Of a stretch of 8,011 nt of DNA, positions 7,890 through 8,011 are shown piece after piece; position 1 is the stretch's first letter; the number at the start of each line of letters is the position of its first letter. The notes under the pieces are model-generated. The model ran no database searches. It was given only the letters and a program-made list of their open reading frames with translations, and was not told the DNA's origin. The stretch spans positions 1 through 8,011 of the forward strand of contig DUKK01000232.1 in NCBI GenBank assembly GCA_013329355.1, written 5' to 3'. The DNA is from Candidatus Poseidoniaceae archaeon (GTDB lineage: Archaea > Thermoplasmatota > Poseidoniia > Poseidoniales > Poseidoniaceae). A program made the translations under genes and the position numbers.

Positions 7890-7917
7890 TCAAGAATGAC
7901 ATGCTACACCCTTGACT
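7888..7917 (+). other. Stem-loop overlapping the surface-gene stop codon
   Basis: AGTCAAG (7888-7894) and CTTGACT (7911-7917) are perfect inverted repeats with a 16-base loop. The left arm begins inside the TAG stop codon, and the right arm ends four bases before the tRNA. No T-rich run follows, so this does not look like a typical archaeal U-tract terminator. It may be a 3'-end or processing structure between the messenger and the tRNA, or chance. Confidence 0.3.
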
Positions 7918-7921
7918 TACT

Positions 7922-8003
7922 GGCGAGGTTCCCGAGCGGTCAAAGGGGGTGGACTCAAGATCCTCTGCGTAATGCTTCGCAGGTTCGAATCCTGCCCCCG
8001 GCA
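7922..8003 (+). tRNA. tRNA-Leu (anticodon CAA), with three unpaired stem positions
   Basis: The layout is a complete type II tRNA: acceptor 5' strand GGCGAGG (7922-7928), TT at 8-9, D stem CCC/GGG (7931-7933 with 7945-7947), anticodon loop CTCAAGA (7954-7960) with anticodon CAA at 7956-7958, variable arm GCG-TAA-TGC (7967-7975), T arm GCAGG-TTCGAAT-CCTGC (7979-7995), acceptor 3' strand CCCCGGC (7996-8002) and discriminator A at 8003. CCA is not encoded, as is common in archaea. CAA decodes the leucine codon UUG, and the long variable arm and discriminator A fit leucine. Three positions do not pair: G2 with G71, A5 with C68, and T28 with T42. The conserved GAGCGGTCAAA D loop and the T loop are intact. 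It is either a functional gene with unusual stems, a decaying copy, or affected by sequence error. No clear promoter lies in the 32 bases after the surface gene. Confidence 0.75.
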
Positions 8004-8011
8004 TCGAATCC

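Noticed and set aside
7965..7982. Alternative hairpin CTGCG/CGCAG spanning the tRNA variable arm and T stem
   Set aside because: The standard type II fold with variable arm and T stem explains the same bases better; the alternative would break the T arm.
7984..8011. TCGAATCC in the tRNA T arm repeated just after the tRNA end, like an attachment site
   Set aside because: Only eight bases, cut off by the window end, with no integrase or mobile gene in view.
1..8011. CRISPR array, insertion sequence or prophage
   Set aside because: No regularly spaced repeats, terminal inverted repeats, transposase, integrase or phage structural genes are visible.

Overview
The window is archaeal chromosome. 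The evidence is the C-terminus of an archaeal-type elongation factor 1-alpha followed by ribosomal protein uS10, a replication protein that reads as an archaeal GINS subunit of the 51 type, and a very large secreted, membrane-anchored surface protein. Moderate AT-leaning base composition, TTG start use, closely packed genes and a giant beta-rich surface protein with MAM/immune-inhibitor-A-like jelly rolls would fit an uncultured planktonic euryarchaeon such as Marine Group II/III (Poseidoniia). That placement is inference, not proof.

Layout: (1) 1-442, plus strand: end of the EF-1alpha gene, a 37-base spacer with a clear Shine-Dalgarno sequence, then rps10 starting at TTG. This is the conserved archaeal translation operon. 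(2) 444-1472, minus strand: GINS-like gene, convergent with rps10 and separated from its stop codon by one base. (3) 1473-1568: divergent intergenic region between the GINS gene and the surface-protein gene. It ends in a perfect 8-bp hairpin whose 3' arm contains the surface-protein Shine-Dalgarno. (4) 1569-7889, plus strand: 2106-residue surface protein with signal peptide, three jelly-roll regions, a long series of Ig-like beta domains with paired cysteines, one EF-hand-type loop, a CARDB-like domain, one transmembrane helix and a short charged cytoplasmic tail. (5) 7922-8003, plus strand: tRNA-Leu(CAA) with a complete type II layout but three non-pairing positions.

The translation genes and the GINS gene are housekeeping functions. 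The surface protein is the accessory part and carries no recognisable catalytic domain, so a role in the cell envelope, adhesion or binding is likelier than an enzymatic one. I found no CRISPR array, transposase, integrase or phage gene. The items most worth following up are the hairpin over the surface-protein ribosome binding site, the flawed tRNA-Leu, and the degenerate PIP-like motif in the linker of the GINS protein.
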